This document shows, in pieces, positions 1 through 10,842 of a stretch of 64,000 bases of DNA. Made by a program: the position numbers and the translations under genes. Within the stretch, counting starts at the first letter, position 1, and the number at the start of each line of letters is the position of its first letter. The notes beneath the pieces are model-generated. The model ran no database searches and had not been told where the DNA came from. It was given only the letters and a program-made list of their open reading frames with translations. This DNA is from Copromyces sp. CBS 386.78. Lineage: Eukaryota; Ascomycota; Sordariomycetes; Sordariales; Sordariaceae. The DNA lies in NCBI GenBank assembly GCA_030685235.1, contig MU839100.1, positions 310,001 to 374,000 of the forward strand, written 5' to 3'.

Positions 1-656
1 GTTGGTTTCGGGGGAGCGCGACCGAGCTGACGCAGCTGAAGGGCTCGTAGCTCGAGGTTGTGGCGGGTGGAGCTGTGTATGTATTCCAGCTATCGATGTT
101 GCCGATTGGGGGCTTCTGTGACTCCTCTTGACAGACGTGTTGGGTGTTGGCCGTGTCGATACCGGTGCAGCTACAGGCTGTGCCTCTACCGTAGAAGCTG
201 GAGCAAGAGACGTATCTGGCGATTTTGTTGGCGAAGACGCTTCATCGTGACTTGTGGGCTCTTCCGACAAGGGTTCCTCTACGGGTAGAGGGATCTCGAA
301 ATTGAAAGAGGTATCGGCAACCTGGTGAGAACTGTTTTGAGTGTCATTAGCAATCGGGAGCCGTCTTGTGACAGAATTGATGCAGAAAGACAGGCTATCG
401 TCAACTTACTGCGCCCCGCGCATGCGCTCTTGCATGCGCTCCTGCCGACCTTGGCTCAGGTCAGTCTATCACCAACTGATGCATTCTGGACTAAGAGGCT
501 TACTGGTCGCCATGGCTTCGAGAAAGGAATCAATCCTTCACTGGAGCGGATCACATTATTAGGTGTGGAAGCTGTGTTGGAGGCCCGCCGATAGCTTCGA
601 GTGGCGCGGGTGTGACGGTAGCGAAAAGAAGAGCTTGAAGAGTCAGGGGAGTTCAA
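1..656 (-). CDS. Partial hypothetical protein, Ser/Pro/Thr-rich, runs off left edge
   Basis: A minus-strand frame is open from position 321 down to position 1. It encodes a low-complexity segment rich in Ser, Pro, Thr and Ala (for example FNFEIPLPVEEPLSEEP and SARSRSPE), of the type found in disordered regions of fungal nuclear proteins. Upstream, an open frame from about 656 to 504 (Ser run, then RYRHTRATRSYRR) can be joined to it across a plausible intron at 322-503, which has donor GTAAGC, a GCTAAT branch site and acceptor CACCAG. No convincing in-frame ATG is visible: the upstream frame starts without Met, and the ATG near 680 meets a stop after six further codons. The true 5' end may therefore lie in another exon. 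The protein family is not recognised. The style resembles N-terminal regions of nuclear proteins such as the TFIIIB B'' subunit, but nothing specific supports that. Confidence 0.38.
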
Positions 657-1179
657 TTGACGACATTGGAACGCGCTGGATAATTGACGGGACGCGACAC
701 TGAGGTAGAGGCAGACGGCTTGGCATTACAGTGGATGCTCTGGCATTGGCAGGCTGCTCGCTGCAAACAGATCCATCTCCCGTCTTTGGGGGTGTTTCCC
801 CGCAACCGCCAAGCTTTTAGAAGCTGCGCCTGCACTTTACCTTCCCGTGGAGTGTGGCTGTTGCCAAGCATTTGACCCCTGAGGACCCTGAGTCCCTAGT
901 TCAGCCTCAGAGTCACAGCGAAACCTCAACCAAAATAACAACAACACCAACCATCGGATGATGACGATCTGTCAATGGTTTATCTTCCTTTATACAATAG
1001 AAGTTCATGATCCTTCAAGAACTAGATATGGTTTACACATAACGAGGGTTTCGTTGTATCCTGTTGATGGTCTAACGGTCTAACCTCGCTCTTCTTCAAG
1101 TCTAGTACCAGCCCGCTTGACTTTACTTCATTGTCATCTGGAGGGTATTATTTTCTGGTTCTTCCGCCGCCACTATTCT
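657..1179. other. Intergenic region, no gene seen
   Basis: This stretch lies between the 5' side of the left-edge partial gene and the 3' end of the LicD-type gene. It should hold the promoter or 5' leader of the former and the 3' UTR of the latter. No RNA gene or repeat is apparent. Short ATG-led frames near 871-650 end quickly and look like leader ORFs at most. Confidence 0.5.
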
Positions 1180-2455
1180 TCATTGGTTCGATAACTTTGG
1201 CACCCATTCCATTTTGACCTCGTCAAATACGTGGCTGCAAGTTCGTTAGCTTGCAAGGTTATCCAAGATAGGAGGAGCGTAGGGTGCACATACTTGGCAA
1301 ACTCTTTCAAGGTAAGTGACCAGTCACCATACTCTTTCATAAGCAAGTCTTTATAACGGTACGGAATCTTGGCCGCAACTCCTTCGAAGATGGTGTCCCG
1401 CAATGGGAAGATGTAGGTATCCTATTATCGTCAGTCAGTGTTACCACTCTTCACTGACATGGCAATATAGATACTTACCCGAAACTCGTGGCCATCTTTA
1501 CAGCTCATCATGCCTTGTCCTGATGGGTGCGTCAGATTGTACCGGGCAGTTGTCATGTCGATAAACAATCCAGACTCAGTGTCGATCCACCTGGCGTCGA
1601 TGACATTCATCCAGTCCGACTGGTCTCCGTTGGAGAAGTTAGGGTTGACCTCCAACACGTAGTTCCGGCCGGCCGGTAACCTCGGCGTCTTATAATGAAA
1701 GACGGACATGTTGTAGTAGGTTGCTAGGAAGTACATGCTGGGCTCGGTGACTTGTACGTCGACATCCGAGTCCCACGGCATGATCTGCGTACATGTCAGT
1801 TCCAACGACCGTCACGAGCGAAAAAAAAGGGTCGGTTATACCTGCTTGTTCCACCACCATCCCAGCAGGCTGCCATGCATAAGCCAGGTCTCGATGCCTA
1901 GGTCTTTCATTGTTTCAAGGAATGTCCGAACAAGATTCTTCAGCGCTGCCTTTTGTTCCTGGTAGCCGAGCGCTTTCTCGGCAAACCTGCGCCAAAGGCA
2001 TCAGTATCGCTCATGTACTGCGACTGCCAGGTCAAGGGGATATGTGTCTTACCGCCCATCATAGTGTGGGTCGAAGCTACACGATGGATACAAGTTAACT
2101 GACGAGCTCTGCTGTTTACCTGTTACAAGCGGTGTTTCTCTTACGTTGATTCGTCTGTTCGGGTTGGTCAGTGTTCTGTTTTCAATATTATCCCACCCCA
2201 GGCCAAGGCAGAAAATCTGACACTTGACAGTTTCTAGAGGCAAGCACCCCAAAACTGTGGACATCTTGACCGTGGTGCCTTCTTAATGTTTTGGGTTTAC
2301 ATACGGAAATATTTCTGGGGAGGATCGCCTGCCTTCCCGCTCATATCCTTACGGTCCGTCGTGTCCAATATCGTAAGGGCATCTTGGGGCTCCAAAGGCG
2401 CAGATGTGCTTAGAGAACACAGCGTCGCTACAACGAGTAGCCGATTTGGAAGCAT
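1180..2455 (-). CDS. LicD/Mnn4-type nucleotidyl/phosphotransferase-like protein, secretory pathway
   Basis: Six exons can be joined by eye: 2305-2455, about 2053-2119, 1842-1986, 1479-1784, 1294-1421 and 1180-1234, giving about 283 residues. The chosen ATG at 2455 begins a signal peptide or anchor (MLPNRLLVVATLCSLSTSA). The body carries the hallmarks of the fungal LicD family: FDPHYDGRF, then LGIETWLMHGSLLGWWW, then the acidic metal-binding signature IMPWDSDVDVQV, and near the end YGDWSLTLKEFANHVF. Mnn4/LicD proteins promote phosphorylation of glycans, as in mannosylphosphate transfer in the Golgi, and the signal sequence fits a lumenal or secreted location. The acceptor of exon 2 is ambiguous (2119 or 2098 both keep the frame). 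The last intron (1235-1293) has donor GTATGTG, branch GCTAAC and acceptor TTGCAG. Reading through it would give a different, less family-like C-terminus. The exact substrate is not known. Confidence 0.85.
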
Positions 2456-5219
2456 TTTCGTCTGCCCTCGAGATTGAACAGAAAGAAGAAAGGATACGCT
2501 AGGATGTATAAGAGGGAAACAAGGAGAAGGAATATGAAGAGATACGAGGTTAATTTTCAAAGGTCCTACAGAGATTATCTATACTGTCACTGACATGTAG
2601 GGCAAGGGGTGTCAAGGAGTGATATGGCTGTGATACCCGTGCCACTGGGGGCGTGCACGGGTAACTGAAGGAAGAGGCCGGCGGGTAGGTACACTCAAGG
2701 CCCATAAATATTTCTTACTTGAGGTTGTAAGGGTTCGGTAAGGTATCGTCGGAGTTTCCCCCGTTGTGCATGACTACCCATGACATTGGATGGCCCCACA
2801 CATTGGGGAGCCGAGAAAGCGGGATGCAAGTACTGGTGACGCGTCCCATGTTCGGGCATGTTGGAAGCAGTGACCGGGGCTCATCGGGGTCAGTAAACGC
2901 CGACCAGAAAGGTCTGGCGGATCCGGAAGACGAAAGAGGGAGTAGATGAAGCGCGGAGGGAGTATGGTCGATGCGTCTAATGTGGGCTAGTCTGAGCTGG
3001 ACTGTTTTCGTGATGTAAAACGGGATCTGATAGACGCAAAAACTTGAAGCACTTTAGGTGAAACTAAGATTCTCCATTCAGTTCAAGCAATATTAGGAAT
3101 TGGGAAATGGCACAATACTAACCCACCGACCCTGGAAGCAGAGACGAGCCGTCTGAGCCCAGCTCTTTCTAGAGTTCCAGTCTTCTAGAAATGGAGGGGG
3201 AAGGAGCACACTACATCGCGACAACAAATAGGTCGAGAAGCTTCAACACTAAAACTGCTTCCTGAGCATCTCTCACCCAAACTTGTTTCTCGGGCCGGAG
3301 GATGAGGCATAGGTGTGCGTGATTAGACTCCGTATCTGTCAGAGTTTGTCTGCATTTGCTTTCCAGCTTGTGTTCTCGGCCCCATCAAGGGTCGTAGCCC
3401 CCAAGCTGTTACCCCAGATCTGCCAGAAAAGGTTTGATATCGTTGATCAATGGAAGCTAGGGAACGACGCCGGCTTGGTTGAATCGGTTGTCCCGCAATC
3501 ACGCCCATGTCGTCCGTGGCCAATGGGGGCAGGCACAATTGACGAGATCAAAAGTTCGTCATCACACCTACCGCATCTAGACTGTTCAGCTCGTGGACCA
3601 GTGCTCCTTCACCTTAGTGTTGGCGGGAACATGGACGGCACGTCAGGTTCCCGATGACCACATGCGCAGGTGATAGATGCGCCGCCGTAGATAGATGGTG
3701 GCGTCGGCGACCAAACGACGTCCATTCATAACCCGAACAGGAAGCCGTCTTCTCAAACTTCGGCTCGTGATCTGCAGAGAGCATAGACGGAGGGTGTTGA
3801 TATCTACGCGCGGAGTTTAAAGATAACTTGGGAATAGCGTCGGGCTTTAGCATGCGGGCCGGCCGTTGTGTAAAGCTTGTACCTGATCAGTCCCCAACCC
3901 TGTAGCTTACGTGTTCACACACCCCTCCGATGGCCGGTAACGGCCCGTCTTCTTGGGATGGAATGCGCGGCCTACGCGGATCATCATTTCCATTCACAAG
4001 AAGCGGTACTAGCTTGCGATTCTTTCAAAGACGGGACGGAGCAAGGGTAAGGGATGTTGCTCAACTTATATTATGTCGCTATTCTTCTCTTCCATCTCAA
4101 CTCTCTTGGTTCGACAGGTCCTTATGGCCTTTGGAAACTGGACTTGAGGTTGTTGTTACATGAACATGTGGGGAGCAGGGAGAAACAGATCCCATCATCG
4201 TTGGGCGAAGTTCACTAACATCCATCTCACAATGGCCGAGAGAGAGGCTTTGACACATCTCGTTTGGATTTCAGAAAAGGACAGCAGAAGTCATCATCGA
4301 AGTTCCCGCGGGTATCGAGTTCCTTTGCATTGTGAAAATGAGTCCTTAAAAATGTTAGAAGGGGAGAAAAAAAGGTAAAAGAGAGGGCAAAGCCACGGCT
4401 CGAACGGGTCAAGTAGAGGTAAGGTATTGGAGGAGATGGGAGAGACAGAAGAGCCCTATTTGCGTACTGTGGCGCCATCTCCGCCGTACTCCACCACTCG
4501 ACCACAGGCTCTTGAGGTGTTAGTAACATGCTGAGGTGCTCCTTTATAAACTGCAACGTGATTCCATATGCGCCTTGAACAACCATTGGAACTGGGCAGA
4601 CAAAAAAAACAATCGGAGCCCGTCAAGTTGAAGTGAAGGAACGACGAGAAACAACGAATGTAAGATGTCCTGGTCACAGGTTCATGCTTAGCTCCTTTGA
4701 ACAGCGGTGCAGGGATGTTAGCGGTACCTTCCACCTCAACAGCCCCGAAACCGAAACCAAACGTCAACAAGTCAAGAGCTACCGTTACGTACCTACCTCT
4801 GCATCTGCTGTGCCTTTTCGCGGGGCTCAGCTGCACACACTAGAACTACAGCTGCCTGGGTCGCGTCTCAGCCGCCCGAGCTTCAATTTCCTTCTCTTTC
4901 ATGGATCCCTTTCTGGCCGCTTGACAAAAACAACTTCCCGCTATCGTCCGTTCATGTTGTTGTTGTTGTCGACAGCACGAGCAAACGCAGCAAACCCCGC
5001 AACACCCCCAGGCCCGAGCACCTCTACGGCTTACCCCACCGAGTCCACCTCCAGTATAAGTGTGATATCGTGATACGTCACTCCGCCGGCGACGTCCGGA
5101 ATCGACTCGAACATCCTCACTTCCGACCTTCTTCTCCCTTCAACCCCCCAGAGAGCATCTATCTGCTGGCAGCTTCGCGCAAAAATACTCCGGCGCGAGT
5201 ATAGTGCCCGCCGAACAAG
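2456..5219. other. Divergent intergenic region, 2.8 kb, no gene seen
   Basis: The LicD-type gene (-) and the Erd2-like gene (+) are transcribed away from this stretch, so it must hold both promoters and leaders. Open frames near 3313-3657, 4227-4586, 4456-4836 and 4633-5073 overlap one another on both strands, lack ATG-led coding character and show no recognisable domain. Approaching the Erd2 start, the DNA becomes pyrimidine-rich (about 4850-5200), typical of fungal promoters and 5' UTRs. Confidence 0.55.
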
Positions 5220-6629
5220 ATGGGATTTCTAGATATATACGGAATCAGTGTAAGTATTGGAACTGGGCCAGGACCGGCACCAGCATCATGATAGCGGCGC
5301 GGAGCACCCCATATCCGGTTATCACATGGAAGCCGTATAGAGAGCCAGAAGCTGACACTCTACTTGCTGTAGATTTTCAGGTGGGCTGCTGATATATCTC
5401 ACCTTATTTCAAAATGCATCCTTCTATACTCCATCCATCGCAATAGGAGCGCTGAAGGTTATACACTCCTCTTTTCGCCGATGCAACCACGTCCCTCCGA
5501 CTAACGCTGGCCTTCTCTAGGCGTGTCCCTCATCACACAAGCATTCTATGCGCTTGTGTTTCTCACGCGCTATACGGATCTCTTCGGCGAACAATGGTGG
5601 TGGGGATTTTTGGAGTGGTGGAATTTCCTCTTCAAGATCTTCTACATCTCCTCGTCATTCTATACCATTGCGGCCATGCAGTTCTTCTTCCCCAGGACCC
5701 GCGAGCGAGAGAAAGCATGGAAATTTGGCGCCATCATCTTGGGGGGTACTTTGCTCCTATCACCTTTCGTGATGATTATCGGTAAGAACAAGAAGGATTG
5801 GGGTTTTCAAGAGGTAAGTACACCGTACCGCCACGTCCCTCTTCCTTCGCTCAGTCTACTGGCCACTAACTAACCTCTTTCCCATTCTCAGTGGCTCTGG
5901 GTTTTTTCCCAAATCCTCGAATCCGTCTGTGTACTCCCCCAACTCCTTCTCCTCCGACAGACGACTGTTCCGACTGTCATCACTTCGTTATACATCGTGT
6001 TCCTCGGCTCCTACCGTGGCCTCTACATTCTCAACTGGATCGCCCGTGCGTTCGACATCAATGGCCGCAAGCCCGACGGCATCTCCATCGTCTTTGGCAT
6101 CATCCAGACAGCTCTATACGCCGACTTTGCCTGGGTCTACTGGACACGTCAGCGTGTAAAGCTGCGTAACGGCGGCATCGTCGACTCTGATGACCTGCAG
6201 CGTGGATGGCTCCTTACCCATATCTTCGGTAACAAGCGCATTGCTGGGGGGCACAGCGCGGATGACGACGAGGAGAGCGCCCCTGCTCTGGGAGGAGAAC
6301 GCGGGGGCAACGGCATTGGCATCAGCAACGGAAACGGCAGTGGCTCGGCACCGAGATCCAAGTGGGGTGCTCGCGGTATCTCGGTTAGCGCTGATGACGG
6401 CGTGTTTGACCATGAGCAGTCGTTGGAGGACCATGGAGTGACGGAGTCGCTGGATCCAGATGCCAAGATGCACGATCCGGATGACTTGGCGAGGGCCTTG
6501 GACGACGACGACGATGGATCGCCGTCGCGAGCAGGAGGTTCAGCACCTTTGCTCGGGGAATCGAACGACAATTACAAGAACAACAATAACGACAGGAGGG
6601 ATCATGATAACGCTTGGGCTGATGATTGA
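5220..6629 (+). CDS. erd2: ER lumen protein-retaining receptor family (Erd2/KDEL receptor) with long acidic C-terminal tail
   Basis: Four exons join in frame: 5220-5249, 5373-5457, 5521-5813 and 5892-6629, for 381 residues. The start MGFLDIYGIS, followed by IFRWAADISHLISKCILL, VSLITQAFYALVFLTRYTDLF and LGSYRGLYILNWIARAF, is diagnostic of the seven-helix Erd2/KDEL-receptor fold. These receptors bind escaped H/KDEL-tailed ER proteins in the Golgi and return them in COPI vesicles. The core ends near residue 226 (WVYWTRQRVKL). Classical receptors of this family are about 210-220 residues, so the further 155 residues are an extension. It is rich in Gly, Ser, Asn and Asp, with an Asp run near 6500-6515 (ALDDDDDGSP), and is predicted to be disordered and cytosolic. 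The first exon is only 10 codons and ends at a GTAAGT donor. A second, shorter Erd2 may exist elsewhere in the genome. If so, this is the long Erd2-like paralogue. Confidence 0.93.
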
Positions 6630-7077
6630 TGGAAGGCGTGCTTGGAGGCATGGAATGGGACGTGGCTGACATTTGTGTCATTAGTACGAACGGTAAATAG
6701 GTTGGTGGATCTCATTTCTTGGGTATGGACTGGGCATTATCAATAGTTGGTCATATGGGCGCCTAATTTGCTTTTTATTGGAGGTCCTGGTTTTCGTTAG
6801 GGAGTAACGGTCAGGAAGGGGTTGGCAGTTTCACCATCACATAAAGGAATGGCTTTCCGCAATGTCACAAGGTAAACAGAACCGATATGGTTGCGTTTCA
6901 GCTCAACTTTGGAATGTACAGGCATATCTTCTCGGGACCGTCCAAAAGCATATTTTTTCCTGTGCTACTGCGGGCTAGAACTGGTGTGAACATCCACGGC
7001 TCACGGAAATGTATTTGTAAGGGTTCATATGTGCAATGCTTTTCTTTACAAGACTACGGCCCCAGAGATACTATAAC
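6630..7077. other. Convergent intergenic region, no gene seen
   Basis: This stretch lies between the 3' ends of the Erd2-like gene (+) and the GH76 gene (-). It should hold the two 3' UTRs and polyadenylation signals. No open frame with coding character was seen. Confidence 0.6.
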
Positions 7078-9000
7078 TCAGTCCTCCTGCACAGAAAGCT
7101 CCCACAACGCCCTCAATACCGCCAACCCTCCGCTCTGCGTTTCCACAGTCCTGCCTCTACCGCGTGTATTCGGATCATCATCCACTGCTTTCCGGCTCCC
7201 CCCCTCATTCATCTTGTAACCCATCTTCTTCGTGGCCTTTCGAGACCGACGGCTTCCAGTCATTGGATGCTGCAACTTGTTATCCTGCCCATCATAAACC
7301 ACCGGTGGCCCTCCGCCTTCGCCTTCGAGTACCAATTCCTCCTCCGCAACCCACTCCGAAGTCTGCGGGACCCCCTGGTTCCGATAATCAGTGACTCCCT
7401 CCGTAGGCGCCAACGAGTCCGGGCCGAAACGGAGCTCGGACGTCTTCACGTTGTTCAACAATCCGGCTGTCCACCACATGCCGAACTTGCCTTCACCGTC
7501 CCTGGTGCGCGCCGCTGCGTGCGCGTTGTGCTTCAGCCAGCCGAGATACCGCTGACACGCGGCATGGTGATCATTTGCTATGCCTTTCCAGAACTCCGGA
7601 CTGGGTGGTTGGCTCGTCTTCAATGTTGAGTAATCTGGTGGTGGTTGAATGATGGGTGAACAAAACGCAGTAAAATGGTGCATCCAAATCCCCTTAAAGG
7701 TCTGCCCGTCCTGCGAGCACTCGCCCTTCGCATCACAGACTTCTTCCAGAATGCCGGCTCTACCCAAGCCGCGCCAGGGCGGGAGTTCGCCCGGTTGAAG
7801 GTCATCGAGGTCGTCGACGGGTGAGTCCCGCGCCAGGTCCCAGCCGGTCGCTCGAATCACGTTTTGGATGAGCGCGTGGCCTGCTCTCAGGTAGGACGGG
7901 TTGGGGTCGACGCTGAACAAGTTCCGCTGCCCCGTCAGGATGACGCCTTGGTTATACGTGTACAGCATCTCGTCGCGCTCGTCGCACTTGGTGTTGTTGC
8001 TGCCGGAGGAGTAGCCGGAGATGTGGAAGCCGTCGGTAAAGAGACCGAGGGCGTTGGTCATGTTGGAAGAGATTAGCCAGTTGTAGGCGTCCAGCGCGGC
8101 GGCGAGGTACTTGGGGTCGTGAGGGTACCATTTTTTGTGTCTTGAGGTCCCCGGGCTGGGAGGAGACATAATGGGCTGCTGTTGCTGCTTGTTGCCCTGC
8201 TCGGAGCTAATGAAAGGTGAGTTGTTGTCGTCCCCCGGGAAGTGGAGGTACATCATCACCGAGGCGGCGATGTATAATTCATTGGTGATGGCGTTTTTGT
8301 AGGGCAGTAATCGGGGATTCCAGTTCATGCCTCCGCCGCAGAGTGTCGTGTCCCAGCCGGCGGCTGCTAGTTCCCAGAATATCCTCGCTCGGTGAGCAAA
8401 TGCCGGAGTCCAGAGTGTTCCGTGCCACGTACGGTTCCGTAATGTTTCTGTTGGGAACCCAACGCCATTGATTTCACCAAAGCCAAACGGAGGCCGACTA
8501 GGAGTGCTGCTATAACCATCGACGAACTTGACGGTATCGAGCCAGCCCAATACTACCCAGAGCATGTCATCGTAGGCTTCTTGCCGGAGGGCAAAGATGT
8601 TCTGGCCGAAGTAGAAGCCGATCAGCTGGGAGAAGTACAGAGAGATTGTATTCTCTGTTGCTGACCACCCCTCGGAAATTTCGATTCCCCTCGACGCCGC
8701 TATCTCGAGGCTTCGGTGTAGGGTTTCGAGGGTGCCGGCAATGTGTGTCCCTAAGACGGCGGCCGTCCAGTCGATAGCAGAGGGCCATGTGCCAACCCAT
8801 ACCTGGAAATAGGCTTCTTGCATGACATCGATAGCGTGTATTATCTCATCGAATAACGTGATATTGAAGACGTAGTCTCGTTCTTTGGCGATAACCGGCT
8901 GGCCCATCCCGGCCATATGAGGAGGTAGGAATGAGAATGACTGTCCGGCAGCGGAAGCGGCCGTGGCTAGGAAAACCACTTTGGCCCATTTGACTAACAT
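7078..9000 (-). CDS. Secreted GH76 family protein (endo-alpha-1,6-mannanase-like)
   Basis: A single uninterrupted frame encodes 640 residues and starts with an N-terminal signal peptide (MLVKWAKVVFLATAASAAGQS). The sequence follows glycoside hydrolase family 76: an alpha-helical repeat with the paired catalytic aspartates at about residues 144-145 (EAYDDMLWV), and the conserved CGGGMNWN...YKNAITNELY block at about 221-242. Family members cleave alpha-1,6-mannan, and fungal Dcw1/Dfg5 proteins cross-link GPI glycoproteins into the cell wall. A Gln/Ser/Pro-rich insertion sits at about residues 258-290 (near QGNKQQQQPIMSPPSP). The last 100 or so residues are charged and lack the terminal hydrophobic segment of GPI-anchored Dfg5/Dcw1, so the protein looks soluble and secreted. 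It could act on the fungus's own wall or on foreign mannan, and the sequence alone does not decide. Confidence 0.9.
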   Translation of the reverse strand: MLVKWAKVVFLATAASAAGQSFSFLPPHMAGMGQPVIAKERDYVFNITLFDEIIHAIDVMQEAYFQVWVGTWPSAIDWTAAVLGTHIAGTLETLHRSLEIAASRGIEISEGWSATENTISLYFSQLIGFYFGQNIFALRQEAYDDMLWVVLGWLDTVKFVDGYSSTPSRPPFGFGEINGVGFPTETLRNRTWHGTLWTPAFAHRARIFWELAAAGWDTTLCGGGMNWNPRLLPYKNAITNELYIAASVMMYLHFPGDDNNSPFISSEQGNKQQQQPIMSPPSPGTSRHKKWYPHDPKYLAAALDAYNWLISSNMTNALGLFTDGFHISGYSSGSNNTKCDERDEMLYTYNQGVILTGQRNLFSVDPNPSYLRAGHALIQNVIRATGWDLARDSPVDDLDDLQPGELPPWRGLGRAGILEEVCDAKGECSQDGQTFKGIWMHHFTAFCSPIIQPPPDYSTLKTSQPPSPEFWKGIANDHHAACQRYLGWLKHNAHAAARTRDGEGKFGMWWTAGLLNNVKTSELRFGPDSLAPTEGVTDYRNQGVPQTSEWVAEEELVLEGEGGGPPVVYDGQDNKLQHPMTGSRRSRKATKKMGYKMNEGGSRKAVDDDPNTRGRGRTVETQSGGLAVLRALWELSVQED

Positions 9001-10842
9001 GTTGCCGGCCCAGGAGCAGCAGCAACGGTAGAATGAGGCTCAAGTATTCTCCAATTTGGCGAGCACCAAGTGGTCGTAAGCAGATATCGTCGTTCCCGGG
9101 GTCAAGAACTGGTGAGGATCTAACTCCAGGAACCTGTCGGGAAAGCGGGCCAGTTTATACACTTCCGGTTCGTCAGATGTAAGAAGGAGCGAACAAGCGA
9201 ATTGAGCAGTCCTACAACAGTCAGATGTAGTTGCCCAGTCCGCGGAGATGCTGGCTTTCCCTCATCATGAACTAAGTAGGTTGAGCTCAAGATCCACGAA
9301 GATCCACGAGACAGATGTGGATGATATATGTGTCTCGGGTTTATACCAATGCAACGAGAACAGGGAGGGTGGTAACGGTTGAAGGTGAGATGGGTCAGGA
9401 CTTGGAAAGTAAAACTAAGGGCGACGAAACAAGAGAATGGCAAAGACTCGATGCCCTCAGGAATGACTTCAAATAAAGGTTGGGAGCACCAGCTATCAGA
9501 TCAAACTCCAACGACGAGGGGGGAAGCTGTGAATGCAATCGCACCCACTCTTGAATCTTGAGTGGGAGGACAAGAGAGCAACCTGAACAACCACCAGTCA
9601 TGGGTATTTACACCTCAATTCGGGCTGTGTGCATGCCAAGGTCAGCTTGCCCGGTCAGGTCGACACAACCAAGACAACGATTGAATTGACTGTAACGGAA
9701 GTTCCAACTAAGACGATTGCCAGGCGTGGCTGTCGTCGAATCGATGGCCATCTTCAGTGCTTCATTGAGACAGGTGTAGTGTACGTACCTCTTGGCTCAC
9801 CTCAGCTTCAACTGGAACAGCGGCTGTTCCGGCAGCTGGCAACAGAATGTGGAGCAATGGATGTTCTTTAAACGGGCTGGCCGGCAACGGGCGGGTTTCT
9901 TCCCTCGCGGAGGGCGGAGCACCTCCACTGTGCTGAGGGGCAAGGCAGCTGCCTGCCGGGCGATTCTGCCCACTTGATTCCCGTGTGCCCTGTCTTCCCA
10001 GTTCTCGAACCCTTCGACTTCTCCAATCCGAGTGTGTCTCAAACCCCTGACACATGCCTCTTTCCATTCCGCTATGTGTATATGGCTGTACCTATTTAAT
10101 TCTTCATTATCGGATCAAGCGCGGAGAAAGTGCTTCTCGAGATAAGCTACAAGTGGCAGTCTAACAGCAATAAGGGCGAAGACCTACATCCGGTCAATGA
10201 TGTGGTATTCTTGTCGAAAAGAGGACGGTACATTTCATCGATTGCGTTCGTCTTATGGAAGCCCGTGAAGGGCAAAAAAGAATGCACAACTCAGATGAGG
10301 ACTGTGTAAGCTGTATGCTGGCCACCGATATCGGAGGCTGGTTTACTTCTCTCTGAGAAAAAAAAACAAAAGAAAAAAAATTCAAATGATCTTTGTGAAG
10401 GTTACGAGTTTGAGAGGCATGTTAGAAGTCTGATGCTGCTGTAAGTATTTAAGGCTAGCAACCATTAGCCACTAGAGGCCAACTTCGACAGCGACCAACT
10501 TTCACTCTATGAAAGACGGGTTCTTGAATAGTCCTTATTTTTGTTGCTTATATTATATAAAAAGGACCATCCAGATGCTCGCAACACTTGGCCGCCTGCT
10601 TGTCGCTTCTTAGCTGATATGGTATACAAAACTAATGTTCCACCCGTTCTCCCAAAACGCCTGCTTGAAAGCCAAAAGACTCTCGATGAAGTCACCCATT
10701 CCAAACGCCAAAATTCCATCTCACCAGCCCCAGGTAGCCTCCCTTATCATAAGTGCCAGACTGCCAGCCAAGGATCGTGTCCCGATACAACGCTAGAGGT
10801 GTCTGCGTGCTGGCGTTTCAAACGTCATACCCAAAGCCTGTC
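9001..10842. other. Intergenic region, 1.8 kb, no gene seen
   Basis: This contains the promoter side of the GH76 gene (pyrimidine and purine-mixed sequence just after 9000) and the 3' side of the adenylate kinase gene. Short A-rich tracts occur at about 10360-10380. Frames at 9120-9443, 9629-9871 and 9762-10067 overlap on opposite strands and show no domain. I see no gene here. Confidence 0.5.

Noticed and set aside
3313..3657. Plus-strand frame of 114 residues
   Set aside because: It begins at GTG, has no recognisable domain and lies in a divergent promoter region.
4456..5073. Overlapping frames on both strands (126 and 146 residues)
   Set aside because: They overlap each other, one lacks an ATG, neither shows a domain or signal, and the region behaves as the Erd2 promoter.
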